DNA of 64,000 bases from Mesorhizobium_K quangtriensis (GTDB lineage: Bacteria > Pseudomonadota > Alphaproteobacteria > Rhizobiales > Rhizobiaceae), in assembly GCF_040081925.1 (NCBI RefSeq), contig NZ_JBEBMF010000001.1:1054001-1118000 (forward strand), given 5' to 3'. Shown piece by piece: positions 27,730 through 36,330 of this stretch. The first letter of the stretch is position 1, and the number at the start of each line of letters is the position of its first letter. The notes under the pieces are model-generated. The model was not told where the DNA came from, did no database searches, and saw only the letters and a list, made by a program, of their open reading frames with translations. A program made the position numbers and the translations under genes.

Positions 27730-27981
27730 TTATTCGGGTGGTTCGCCATGTGGCCTCAACGTCCGGTCTTCCGAAACAAGCCGATATATCTTGGCGACTT
27801 CACTCAACAGCCCGAGCCTTATCAACTCCCCCATGGCTTCCGCCTGGTCGGTGATGCCGTGCGCCGATCGCCAACCTTCCGCCGCTGCCATCTGTTCGCG
27901 ACCCAGTGCCGCCATAACACTGTAGCGGCGGTCTCTCTTCTCTTCCGTCGAGTCGTCGTTAAGTGGTTCGCTCCTTTTCAC
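27730..27981 (-). CDS. Small RHH-like hypothetical protein
   Basis: An 83-residue protein starting at a GTG with a good gggaggag ribosome-binding site. The core RYSVMAALGREQMAAAEGWR then AHGITDQAEAMGELIRLGL resembles a ribbon-helix-helix fold (beta strand, then two helices ending in IRLGL), as in small DNA-binding antitoxin-like or plasmid-derived proteins. No toxin gene adjoins it. Possibly left from the mobile element whose transposase lies next door. Confidence 0.5.
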   Translation of the reverse strand: MKRSEPLNDDSTEEKRDRRYSVMAALGREQMAAAEGWRSAHGITDQAEAMGELIRLGLLSEVAKIYRLVSEDRTLRPHGEPPE

Positions 27982-28115
27982 GGCGCTCTCCTCCCCCGAT
28001 GCAGTTCGATCCTTGGGACTCTTACTGCATACGCTTCCTCAAGAGAGGAATATCGGTAAAAGGAGTCGCTTCGGCTATTTCGGATAATCCGCTACGTAGA
28101 AAGTGCCTACGTCGG

Positions 28116-28736
28116 TCACTTCATCATCCTGATCAGATCGGCAAGGCTGCGCGCCTCCATCTTTTCCCGAATTCTCGACCTGTGGATCTCGACCGTGCGC
28201 TGGCTTATTCCGAGTTCTTCGGCAATATGTTTGTTCGTCATACCAAGAATAAGGTAGTTGAGTACTTCCTTTTCACGACCTGTCAGCCGCGCAACCCTCT
28301 CGGCGACAATGCTCTGCGGTATGCTCGGCTGCTGCGCCTGGTTCGCGCGGTGCTTGACTGCTGCTTCGATGGCGGAAAGCAGTTGCTCCTCCGAGCCAGG
28401 CTTTTCAATAAAATCAATCGCGCCTGCCTTCATGGCCTCGACGGCCATTGGTACATCGCCGTAGGCTGTGAGAACAATAATCGGCAGATTACTTCCCCTA
28501 TCAGCAAGCAATTTCTGTAACTCAATTCCATTCAAGCCCGGCATCCGGATGTCCAAGAACGCACAGACTGCGTTGTCTGCATGAAAGCGTTCCAACAGCG
28601 TCTCCGCGTCTGCGAACCCAACCGATTCGAAGCCGTGCGCCTGCAACAGCGCACAAAGCGATGACCTCACCCCCTCGTCGTCATCGACGACGTAAACCAA
28701 ATTGCTTGTCTTCAGTTTAGGATCCACTGCTACCAT
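28116..28736 (-). CDS. FixJ-type LuxR response regulator, partner of bacteriophytochrome
   Basis: A 206-residue two-domain regulator. The receiver (about 12-128) has the acidic pocket VDDDEG, phosphoacceptor Asp in AFLDIRMPG (about residue 62), Thr in IIVLTAYG and Lys in FIEKPG. The C-terminal LuxR/FixJ helix-turn-helix is RLTGREKEVLNYLILGMTNK to RTVEIHRSRI. Its start overlaps the 3' end of the phytochrome gene by 20 bp, so it is the obvious phosphotransfer target. It is the leftmost gene of the photosynthesis cluster. Confidence 0.9.
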   Translation of the reverse strand: MVAVDPKLKTSNLVYVVDDDEGVRSSLCALLQAHGFESVGFADAETLLERFHADNAVCAFLDIRMPGLNGIELQKLLADRGSNLPIIVLTAYGDVPMAVEAMKAGAIDFIEKPGSEEQLLSAIEAAVKHRANQAQQPSIPQSIVAERVARLTGREKEVLNYLILGMTNKHIAEELGISQRTVEIHRSRIREKMEARSLADLIRMMK

Positions 28737-31005
28737 TGGCCTTCAGGGTGAATACGAATTCGGTTTCGGTCCCACCTGTTTCCGCCCAGATCTTTCCACC
28801 ATGGGCTTCCACGATCGAACGGCACAACGATAAACCTATACCCATCCCGCTCGTTGTCGAATTGTGAAAGGGCTCAAAAAGTGTGGGCATCACATCTGCC
28901 GATATTCCGCTGCCAGAATCCTTTATCGATATCCTTACCATAGAGTCGCTGCAGCTGGTGGCGATGCTCAGGATGCGTCTGTCGGCTCCGTGCATCGCCG
29001 TCAAGCTGTTGCGAACCAGATTCAGGATGACCTGACCGATCTGCACAGGGTCAGCGTGCACCTCCTTGAGTTCCGGGTGAAAATCGAATGTCACCTCGCA
29101 TTTGTCCTCGGGCGTGGCAAACAGCGCCAGATCGACACCCTGTCGGATGACCGCGTGCAGGTCGATGAGCTCCGGTGAAATTTGACCCTGGTCGATAAAA
29201 TTGCGCAATCGCCGAACCAGATTGGCTGCTCTCAACGACTCCGAAACGGCGCTGTCCATAAGCCTGTCGACTTCTTGGGGGACGTCCAAGCCGTAGTTCG
29301 TAAGCTCCTGTCGACAAGCATTAACGTAGTTTGTAACGGCCGACAAAGGCTGGTTGAGTTCATGCGCTAGTGCGGATGCGAGTTCTCCCATCGAGCGGTT
29401 TCGTTCAGAATCCAGGAGAGCGAGCCGCAGGCGGGCCTCTTCTGCTTCTGCGGCAGCCTGCGCAGCCATTGCACCACGTTCGCGGTCGAGGCTGTTCATC
29501 GCAAACAAGGCGCGACGGGTTATCCGCAGAATTTCGTGGTCCGTCTCAGTGAACGGCATGCTGCGACCGCGCCGCTCCTCGCTCCAAACTGCGAACGATC
29601 CGCGCGGAGACAAGCGTATCGGTCCGCCATCCGAGAGAATGCCAATCTTTTCGGGCTTGCCGGCCCATCGGATTGTCTGCTCGTAAGATTTGCGGAACAG
29701 GACGAGCCAGTCCTGCCCATCCTCGGACAATTCCATCATCGCGCCACCCGAAACGATGTCGGCTTCACCGTTTGCGCTAGCGCGTTGCCCAGTCAGTTGA
29801 TCTGAGGTTGCGATACCCTCGACGAGGTTCTCCTTGAGGGCAAGGTAGCCTTCCGCGGAAGTGGGCACCAAGCCGGCCTCAAATCTCTCGTTTGCGAGGA
29901 TCAGGGATAGACCCTGCGAACTGGACAGGTCCATGAGTGCCTCTGCGTGATCAAGGATGACATCGCGAAGCGGCTTGCCCATACGGGCCTCTCGTTCGAT
30001 GGCAAAGGCCGTCTTCTCGGCGCGAATGCTTTGTCGAAGCTTGATTGTATTTTCGAGGCTTTGAAGCAAGGCGGAGATCGTGCCGCCAATAAGTTCGCAA
30101 AACCGCAATTTGCTCCAAGAAAGATGCAATGGCGCATAATGATGACAGGCGACGAGACCCCACAACTCATGGTTTGAGGTGAGTGAGATCGACATGCTGG
30201 CGCCGACGCCCATATTGTTCAGGTACTCGACATGAACCGGAGCCACGGCCCGCAGTTTCGAATATGTCAGGTCAAGCGGTGCTGCTGACGAGGCGTCGGC
30301 AATTCCGCCAGATGGCGTCATGATCGGAACTGGCGTTGCATTGATATCCGGGATGATGCGGATCACGTTCAAAGCAAAGTGACGCCTTGCCGGATCGGGA
30401 ATATCTGAAGCAGGGTAGTGCAGGCCCAGAAAGCTATCATCTCGGATGGTGCTTTCCGCGATCACCTGCCCGTGCTTGTCTTCTGCAAAGCGGTAGATCA
30501 TGACACGATCGAAGCCGGTAACCTCGCGGATGATCTGTGCCCCGACCTGCGCCAGGTCAGGGAGTGTTTCTGGATGAATGAGTTCCGATATGAACCGTTG
30601 GCGCAAAAGATCGGTTTCCCACATCGCAGCCGGGCTTCGCTGGATCGCGACGAATTCGAGAATAATCCGTCCGTCGTGTGAATGTGGGTAGCATTCGAGT
30701 TCCACGATGCCGCCGTCGGGCTTCCTGGTCGAAAGAAACCAGGGTCTTAGAAGATCAGGCATGGTCGGCTGCAAGGAGCGGGCGCAGAGTGCAGCACAAT
30801 TTTCTTCGCCCAGCACCATCGCGAGGGGCTTGCCGAGCAAGTCGGCGCATGAACAGCCGAAAGTATCGTGCGTATTGGCGCTAGCGAACTCTATGGTCAA
30901 GCTTGCTGAATCTACCGCGATGAGCACTCCGATCGGCTGAATTGCACCGATCTTGTGAATAGGCTCCCTATCGCACGATGTAAGGTCAACCTCGCGGTTC
31001 AGCAT
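28717..31005 (-). CDS. bphP: Bacteriophytochrome histidine kinase
   Basis: A 762-residue red/far-red photoreceptor: PAS (about 15-120), GAF (140-325), PHY (340-510), HisKA with phospho-His about 548 (ALAHELNQPLSAV) and HATPase. The N-terminal Cys11 (TSCDREPIH) is the biliverdin attachment site; PASDIP (198-203), the GAF histidine (ACHHY) and the PHY tongue PRGSF (467-471) are all intact. The kinase core has NLVRNSLTAM and GMGIGLSLCRSIVEAHGG. It overlaps both the heme oxygenase gene (which makes its chromophore) and the response regulator, a compact light-sensing operon. Confidence 0.95.
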   Translation of the reverse strand: MLNREVDLTSCDREPIHKIGAIQPIGVLIAVDSASLTIEFASANTHDTFGCSCADLLGKPLAMVLGEENCAALCARSLQPTMPDLLRPWFLSTRKPDGGIVELECYPHSHDGRIILEFVAIQRSPAAMWETDLLRQRFISELIHPETLPDLAQVGAQIIREVTGFDRVMIYRFAEDKHGQVIAESTIRDDSFLGLHYPASDIPDPARRHFALNVIRIIPDINATPVPIMTPSGGIADASSAAPLDLTYSKLRAVAPVHVEYLNNMGVGASMSISLTSNHELWGLVACHHYAPLHLSWSKLRFCELIGGTISALLQSLENTIKLRQSIRAEKTAFAIEREARMGKPLRDVILDHAEALMDLSSSQGLSLILANERFEAGLVPTSAEGYLALKENLVEGIATSDQLTGQRASANGEADIVSGGAMMELSEDGQDWLVLFRKSYEQTIRWAGKPEKIGILSDGGPIRLSPRGSFAVWSEERRGRSMPFTETDHEILRITRRALFAMNSLDRERGAMAAQAAAEAEEARLRLALLDSERNRSMGELASALAHELNQPLSAVTNYVNACRQELTNYGLDVPQEVDRLMDSAVSESLRAANLVRRLRNFIDQGQISPELIDLHAVIRQGVDLALFATPEDKCEVTFDFHPELKEVHADPVQIGQVILNLVRNSLTAMHGADRRILSIATSCSDSMVRISIKDSGSGISADVMPTLFEPFHNSTTSGMGIGLSLCRSIVEAHGGKIWAETGGTETEFVFTLKANGSSGS

Positions 31006-31664
31006 CGCAAAATGCCAGCGGGGCTAGTAAGCGGCTCTTCGAAGCGCCAGCGCTCAAGCCATTTGTTAAATGTCGAGAAAGCCTGCCTTGCTGCTTCGAT
31101 GATCTCAGTTCGGGCACTGTCGTTGACCGCGAGTTTATCTATGACGTTGCAGGTCATGCGCCAACGCATTGCACCTTTATCACGGCACCATTGCCAATAG
31201 CCGAAACCCGACTCTTCCCTTTTTCGTTGCATCGCCTCGGCGGCCTTCAGCAGGACGCCGCCCCCGAGCATCGAGCCCTCGAAGACGTAGAGGTATCCCG
31301 CGAGCGTGCTGGCAGATCTGATCGGCGGCAGAGCAGTGTATTGCCCTTTGTGAAGAAGTCTCGCTTCGACACCCAATTCACCCAGATCGGCCGCCAGAAT
31401 GGAGCTGCGCCGCGCGTACACAAAATCACCGAGGTCAGTTTTATGCAGCTCACAAGCCTTCTCGAGCATGACGTCGTGCTGATTGTAGAAGGCATGAAAG
31501 AGAGACATGAGTCGACGATAGCCCTCCCGGCTAAGGGTACCATCCATCAGGCTCGATAATGCCTCATGAGCGTCGAGCGCCGTGTGCTCCGCTCTGGTCG
31601 CGCCGCGAAGCGTGAAGCGGAACGATTCGGGCTTCTGACTGTCCGCTAGAGCGCTTGTTGTCAT
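30999..31664 (-). CDS. bphO: Heme oxygenase for biliverdin synthesis (BphO)
   Basis: A 221-residue helical enzyme that opens heme to biliverdin, CO and iron. The proximal His lies in TRAEHTALDAHEALSS and the distal-helix glycines in YLYVFEGSMLGGG. The start is set at 31664 (MTTSALADSQKPE); upstream codons lie in the promoter. It overlaps bphP by 7 bp, so chromophore and apoprotein are made together. A PpsR-type operator sits in the region it shares with ppsR. Confidence 0.9.
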   Translation of the reverse strand: MTTSALADSQKPESFRFTLRGATRAEHTALDAHEALSSLMDGTLSREGYRRLMSLFHAFYNQHDVMLEKACELHKTDLGDFVYARRSSILAADLGELGVEARLLHKGQYTALPPIRSASTLAGYLYVFEGSMLGGGVLLKAAEAMQRKREESGFGYWQWCRDKGAMRWRMTCNVIDKLAVNDSARTEIIEAARQAFSTFNKWLERWRFEEPLTSPAGILRC

Positions 31665-31699
31665 TGCTTTTCCGATAGCCGCAGGCTGACGAGAATATA

Positions 31700-31742
31700 T
31701 GACGCCTGCCGGCGACAAACATAGTGTAACGCCATTGTTACA
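31700..31742. promoter_or_regulatory. PpsR operator pair between bphO and ppsR
   Basis: TGTAACGCCATTGTTACA (31725-31742) fits the TGT-N12-ACA consensus perfectly. A one-mismatch copy (TGA-N12-ACA, 31700-31717) lies 7 bp away. The pair sits in the divergent bphO/ppsR region, implying autoregulation of ppsR and repression of the phytochrome operon. Confidence 0.72.
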
Positions 31743-31867
31743 CACGCGGCAACGCGGCGCTGGACAAAACCTGAGGGAACGGACAATTTGTGGTCCCTCT
31801 GGCGATAGAGTCGTGTGCGTTGCCCGTCAGGTCGTTTCTGGCTCACCCAGCCTGGATTGCCGATGTA

Positions 31868-33250
31868 ATGACCCTCGATTTCAAGCATCTTGCAAGCGCC
31901 GATCCGAAAATGGTCGCAGAACTGGTGTCAGCTGCATCAGACCTGACGCTTGTCCTGGACCGCGAAGGCGTGATCAATGATCTGGCGCACAATCTGGAAG
32001 AGCCTATAGGGCTTGAGACGGCTGCCTGGCGCGGAGCGCAAGTAGAGGATGTGGTGCGTGTTTCCAGCCGCCCGACCTTGAAAAACGCTTTGGCTGGGGC
32101 GCGGATGGGAAAACGCGGCGGCCGCTTTGATGTTCACCACCTGTTGCAGGGTGGCCATCATCTGCCGGTGCATTATGCAGCATTTGGCCTGGGGGCCGAT
32201 GGTGGCGTCTTGATGATGGGTAGAGACCTTCGTCCGGTTTCGCAGTTGCAGTCCCGTCTACTGGAGATGCGGCAGTCGCAGGAGCGCGATTTGCAGGGTA
32301 GGAAGCAGGCCGAGGCGCACTACAGGATCCTGTTCGACACCTCCGCCGATGCAATAGCGATTGTCGACGCTGGAACTGGAGTGATCAAGGAGGTCAACCC
32401 GCGGGCAGCGGACTTCCTCGGCTTGCCAATGGCCAGCGCTTCCGGCCGCAAATTCGTATCCGTTTTCGACAAGGCGAACCGGGCAGACGTGATGTCCATG
32501 CTTTCCGGAGCCGTGGCTTCCGGCCTGCCCGTTACTTGTCGATTGGAAGGAAGCTCCCCGGTTTCGCTCTCTGCGGATCTGTACAGGGCCGGCGACCGCA
32601 AGCTGATCATGGTGCGGATATCACAGTCCGCAATAAGCGCCGACGATGATGCTTCGGAGACGGGTATGGTTGCGCTCGTGCGGAATGCCTCCGAAGCAAT
32701 AGTGCTCACTGATTCCGAAGGTCAGGTTCTGTGGGCCAACGAGTCGTTCCTGGCGCTGGCGGACATACCGCTGGCCGCTCATGCGGTGGGGCGGCGGCTC
32801 GACGATTTCCTGCAATGGAGTCTTGTCGAACAGGACATGCATCTCCAGAACGTTCGCCGATACGGAAAAGCGTCCCCATTTGCTTCCAAGGTCAAGGGCG
32901 CCCGTGGTTTGATGACGGATGTGGCGGTGTCGGCAGTCAATATGGCTGATGGAGCATCGCCTGGCTACGGGTTCGTCATGCACGTACGTCCGCAAGAGAA
33001 CGCGCACCATGGCGGTGGCAACAGCGATCTGACGCGCGCCGCTGAAAGTCTTGTGGAAATGGTCGGCCGCGTACCGATGAAGAACCTGGTGCGCGACACG
33101 ACAGACGTGATCGAACGCATGTGCATAGAGTCGGCTCTAAAACTTACGGGACAAAATCGCGCATCGGCGGCCCGCGTTCTCGGGCTAAGCCGCCAAGCTC
33201 TCTATTTAAAAATGAACAAGTTTGGCATAGCCGACGACGAACCGCTCTAG
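31868..33250 (+). CDS. ppsR: Photosynthesis repressor PpsR/CrtJ
   Basis: A 460-residue redox regulator. Three PAS-like segments span about 18-120, 150-260 and 265-375, with a Q-linker (DLQGRKQAEAHYRILFDTSA). A Fis-type helix-turn-helix closes the protein (LKLTGQNRASAARVLGLSRQ). There are only two Cys, C224 in the second PAS and C419 just before the DNA-binding helices, positions expected for the redox-active thiols of PpsR/CrtJ. It binds TGT-N12-ACA and represses bch, crt and related promoters in oxygen or light. Start chosen at 31868. The stop overlaps the convergent bciB remnant. Confidence 0.93.
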   Translation: MTLDFKHLASADPKMVAELVSAASDLTLVLDREGVINDLAHNLEEPIGLETAAWRGAQVEDVVRVSSRPTLKNALAGARMGKRGGRFDVHHLLQGGHHLPVHYAAFGLGADGGVLMMGRDLRPVSQLQSRLLEMRQSQERDLQGRKQAEAHYRILFDTSADAIAIVDAGTGVIKEVNPRAADFLGLPMASASGRKFVSVFDKANRADVMSMLSGAVASGLPVTCRLEGSSPVSLSADLYRAGDRKLIMVRISQSAISADDDASETGMVALVRNASEAIVLTDSEGQVLWANESFLALADIPLAAHAVGRRLDDFLQWSLVEQDMHLQNVRRYGKASPFASKVKGARGLMTDVAVSAVNMADGASPGYGFVMHVRPQENAHHGGGNSDLTRAAESLVEMVGRVPMKNLVRDTTDVIERMCIESALKLTGQNRASAARVLGLSRQALYLKMNKFGIADDEPL

Positions 33251-34521
33251 CGCCGGCGCTCTTCGTCATTTCGAGGTTCCAGCCCATATTGCTTCACAAG
33301 TGCCCAGATATGCCCAGGCACCATATTGGCCAAGCGGCGCGGTCGCTCTCGGCGCAGATGTAAAACCGTCTCGACGGCTTTCATTTCCACCCTGGCGCGC
33401 GCGAACTCCAGACCGCGAGGCCCAATCCGCGGCATAAGCCACCCTACGATGGGTCTGAGCCAGTCGGGCATCGACCGCAAAGGCAATCCGCCAGCAGCGC
33501 GCTCGACATTCGCTAGGAAACCCCTGACAGCGCCACCGCGTTTGCCAGCGCTGCCCGGCGTGGACAGGTGGACCTCGTCGCCCAGAAGACCAAGTAACTC
33601 TTCACCGCGTTCGTTACGCACCAGCAGCCATTGTTCGCCCTGTCCGCCCATGTAGCCGACCGTGATGTCGGCCAGGACATTGGTGTAATCGACGCATGTA
33701 CGGCAGGTCAGCGGAAAAAAATCCGCTGGAAGCTTGGAGATCGGCAATTACAGAAACGGAATGATGCGCTTGTGGCCATTTGCGAAGCGCAACTCGACGC
33801 GGTAGTCGGCTCGGAACTCAAGATACGTGATCGTATCGGGAGCGTCGTCGAGCAGATTCAGGAAATCGCGGAAGCGTTCCGTTGTCGTGTTGTCGGAGCA
33901 GGGCGTGCCGATCACATAGATGCGCTCGAAGCCATATTCCTGCTCCAGCGCCCGCAACGCGTGCACCTGACAGGGAATGCCGATCACCGCCAGCCGCCTG
34001 AAACCGCGCGCTCGAGCTGGCTCAAGCAGTGCGAGCAGAGGCGCAAAGCCCATGCGCATGCCCCTGCAGGCCGCCATTCCTTCAGCCTTCGTCACGATCA
34101 CCGGCATTGGCCGCCACTTGTCGCTAGGGTCGGGTGCCATTGTCAGTACTGCGTCGACCGCACCTGTTTCGAGCAGCCGTTCGGCTATGCGGGTGGCAAT
34201 GCCTGTCCATTGCGCTCCTTGGATTGCAGGCTTGAGCGACGCTTTCACCATCCGTTTAAACGGACCGAAATGCACCTCGTCGACGCGGGTGGGGTCGCGG
34301 CTGCGACCATGCACCTGCTTCTCCAGTGCCTGGTAGTCAGGCTTTATGAACTGGCAGGCTCGTCCGCAGGCCTTTGGATCCGAGCTTCTGGAGATTCCGC
34401 AATCGGTGCAGAGATCGCGTGCCGCAGCGTTGGCGAAGCGCGGTGCGGAAACGGCATCGATGTTGCGAACTAGCGCGGTCAACCAGCGTTCATCCTGCGG
34501 ACTGTAGCGGATATCATACAC
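33247..34521 (-). pseudogene. bciB: 8-vinyl reductase BciB, split by an in-frame stop
   Basis: Ferredoxin-dependent 3,8-divinyl (proto)chlorophyllide 8-vinyl reductase of the F420 hydrogenase beta-subunit family, about 424 codons. The N-terminal part (34521-33748) holds the Fe-S segment CTDCGISRSSDPKACGRACQ and GIPCQVHALRALE. After …RIIPFL comes a TAA (33750-33748), and the same frame resumes with LPISKLPADFFPLTCRTCVD, supplying the remaining Fe-S Cys pair. No shift in frame occurs, so a single base change explains the break. Unless the stop is suppressed or the two halves assemble, the enzyme should be dead. Start is a GTG at 34521, inside a PpsR operator. Confidence 0.82.
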
Positions 34522-34546
34522 TTTAAAGTGTCAATTACGATAAACA
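34503..34546. promoter_or_regulatory. Paired PpsR operators, bciB/tspO region
   Basis: Two perfect TGT-N12-ACA sites lie 8 bp apart: TGTAGCGGATATCATACA (34503-34520) and TGTCAATTACGATAAACA (34529-34546). The first overlaps the bciB start codon; together they can block the minus-strand bciB promoter and perhaps influence tspO, which starts 314 bp further on. Confidence 0.8.
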
Positions 34547-34859
34547 AATTGAGCCGAAGTTCATGATTTTGGAACAGGCTACGGTTGTCTCTAGCAAGCC
34601 ACCCGATATCGCGATTGCACTGGAGGATGCTTTCTTGCGTCGGGATTTCCGTCGACGGGTGGATTGGCCTTGGCCATTACGTTGTCGGACCTTCAGGTCC
34701 ATGACTCTTTGGTGTCGTTGCCAACAGCATAGGCTTCGTCGGCGTGACAACTGTGACTTCGTTGCTCTGCGCACGTGACATGGACCCGAAATTGCCTAAT
34801 TAAATAACAAGAAACTTTGCAGGGGTGCCCGACCCCGCTCTTGTCAGGAACCGCCACCC
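34547..34859. other. Gene-free stretch upstream of tspO
   Basis: No coding signal on either strand: the frames at 34563-34778 (plus) and 34535-34774 (minus) lack motifs and mirror each other. Several near-repeats of tgtga/gtgac occur around 34745-34780 but none gives a full PpsR site. It holds the leader of tspO. Confidence 0.45.
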
Positions 34860-35321
34860 ATGTCCTTCGACTGGTCGCTCGCAGTGTTTGTCGCCCTTGT
34901 TGTGGTAGCTGCCTCGAGTGGCGTCTTCTTCAAACCTGGCGAATGGTACAGCGGCTTGCGCAAACCTTCCTGGACTCCTCCGAACTGGGTATTCGGCCCT
35001 GTCTGGATGGTGTTGTACATCATGATTGCCGTTGCCGGTTGGCTGGTGTGGCGCGCTGACCCTACCAGCATCGCGATCTGGTTCTGGGGCACGCAGCTTC
35101 TTGTCAATGCCACTTGGTCGGGGCTCTTCTTCGGCATGCGCCGCATGGATCTCGCAATGTACGACATCGCGCTTCTTTGGGTCATGGTTGCAGGCTTCAT
35201 CGTCAGCGCGTCTGCCGTCTCGACGACTGCGGCCCTGCTTTTTGCGCCTTATTTGCTCTGGGTGACTATCGCAGCAGCGCTCAACCTCGCGGTGCTCAGA
35301 TTGAACAGGGAAGCTGCCTGA
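34860..35321 (+). CDS. tspO: Tryptophan-rich sensory protein TspO
   Basis: A 153-residue five-helix membrane protein of the TspO/MBR family. Hallmarks are the W-rich GLRKPSWTPPNWVFGPVWMV loop and NATWSGLFFGMR. It binds porphyrins and, in photosynthetic bacteria, acts with the PpsR system to lower pigment gene expression at high oxygen. It sits between the bciB remnant and hemC, converging on hemC with a 5-bp gap. Confidence 0.95.
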   Translation: MSFDWSLAVFVALVVVAASSGVFFKPGEWYSGLRKPSWTPPNWVFGPVWMVLYIMIAVAGWLVWRADPTSIAIWFWGTQLLVNATWSGLFFGMRRMDLAMYDIALLWVMVAGFIVSASAVSTTAALLFAPYLLWVTIAAALNLAVLRLNREAA

Positions 35322-35326
35322 GCAAC

Positions 35327-36289
35327 TTAGGCTGTGAGCTCAAGCACGCGACTAAACCCGCGATGCGTTTCCCACGACTGGAAGAAGTCTGGACCGGCTT
35401 TGCCGCGTACTTCTTCGCCCGCCGCGCGGCCAATTGCTGCGGCATCGGAAACGGGGCCGTCACTCTCCACTTCGTGCGAGTTCCTGCCGTCAGGCGTGAG
35501 GATCATGCCGCTGAAGACAAGCCTGCCCGCCTCGATGCGCGCGTACCCGGCAAGAGGTGTGCGGCAAGAGCCGTCGAGCGCGGCAAGAAATGCGCGCTCG
35601 CAGGCCAGTGCCTGTCCGGTTGGTTTGTCATGGATGGCTGCCAGGAGCGACCGCACACGCTCGTCTCCGCTTCTGCTTTCAACGCATATCGCGCCTTGGC
35701 CTGGCGCGGGGGGAAACTGATCGATCGGTATAGGGTCCGTGGCGACGTGCGCCATTCCAAGTCGCGTTAATCCTGCCAGTGCGAGAATTGTGCCGTCAGC
35801 TACACCTTCTTCTACCTTGCGTAATCGAGTGAGCACATTGCCGCGGAACATGACGACCGACAGGTCGGGCCGCATGCGCCGTATCAGTGCCTGCCGCCGC
35901 AGCGACGAGGAACCGATAACTGCGCCGCGGGGAATGTCGCTGATTGTTGGTGCAGAGCGCCCGACGAATGCGTCGCGTGGGTCCTCGCGCGGCAGAAACG
36001 CGCAAAGCTCCAACCCACGCGGCAGTTCGGTCGGCATGTCCTTGGAAGAATGCACTGCGATATCGATCCGCCCGTCGAGCAAGGCTTCCTCGATTTCTTT
36101 CGTGAACAGGCCTTTCCCTCCCGCCTCCGACAAAGGCCTGTCCTGAATGCGGTCGCCCATGACGGAGATGACCTCGATGGCGAATGCATCCTCCGGCAAT
36201 TTATGGGCAGCCATCAGCCGCGTTCGCGTTTCCGTTGCCTGGGCCAAAGCAAGCGGACTGCCACGCGTCCCGATCCGGAGCGTCGTCAT
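35327..36289 (-). CDS. hemC: Porphobilinogen deaminase (hydroxymethylbilane synthase)
   Basis: A 320-residue cytosolic enzyme joining four porphobilinogens into hydroxymethylbilane. The dipyrromethane-cofactor Cys is in LDGSCRTPLAGYA, and the N-terminus has the family start RIGTRGSPLALAQA with KDMPTELP and RGNVLTRLRK also intact. It lies 41 bp after dxs on the same strand and may be cotranscribed with it. Its location inside a photosynthesis cluster is uncommon. Confidence 0.96.
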   Translation of the reverse strand: MTTLRIGTRGSPLALAQATETRTRLMAAHKLPEDAFAIEVISVMGDRIQDRPLSEAGGKGLFTKEIEEALLDGRIDIAVHSSKDMPTELPRGLELCAFLPREDPRDAFVGRSAPTISDIPRGAVIGSSSLRRQALIRRMRPDLSVVMFRGNVLTRLRKVEEGVADGTILALAGLTRLGMAHVATDPIPIDQFPPAPGQGAICVESRSGDERVRSLLAAIHDKPTGQALACERAFLAALDGSCRTPLAGYARIEAGRLVFSGMILTPDGRNSHEVESDGPVSDAAAIGRAAGEEVRGKAGPDFFQSWETHRGFSRVLELTA

Positions 36290-36330
36290 CAGCGTTGTCC
36301 CACTGCGGATATCATGATCAAGCCTGACAT

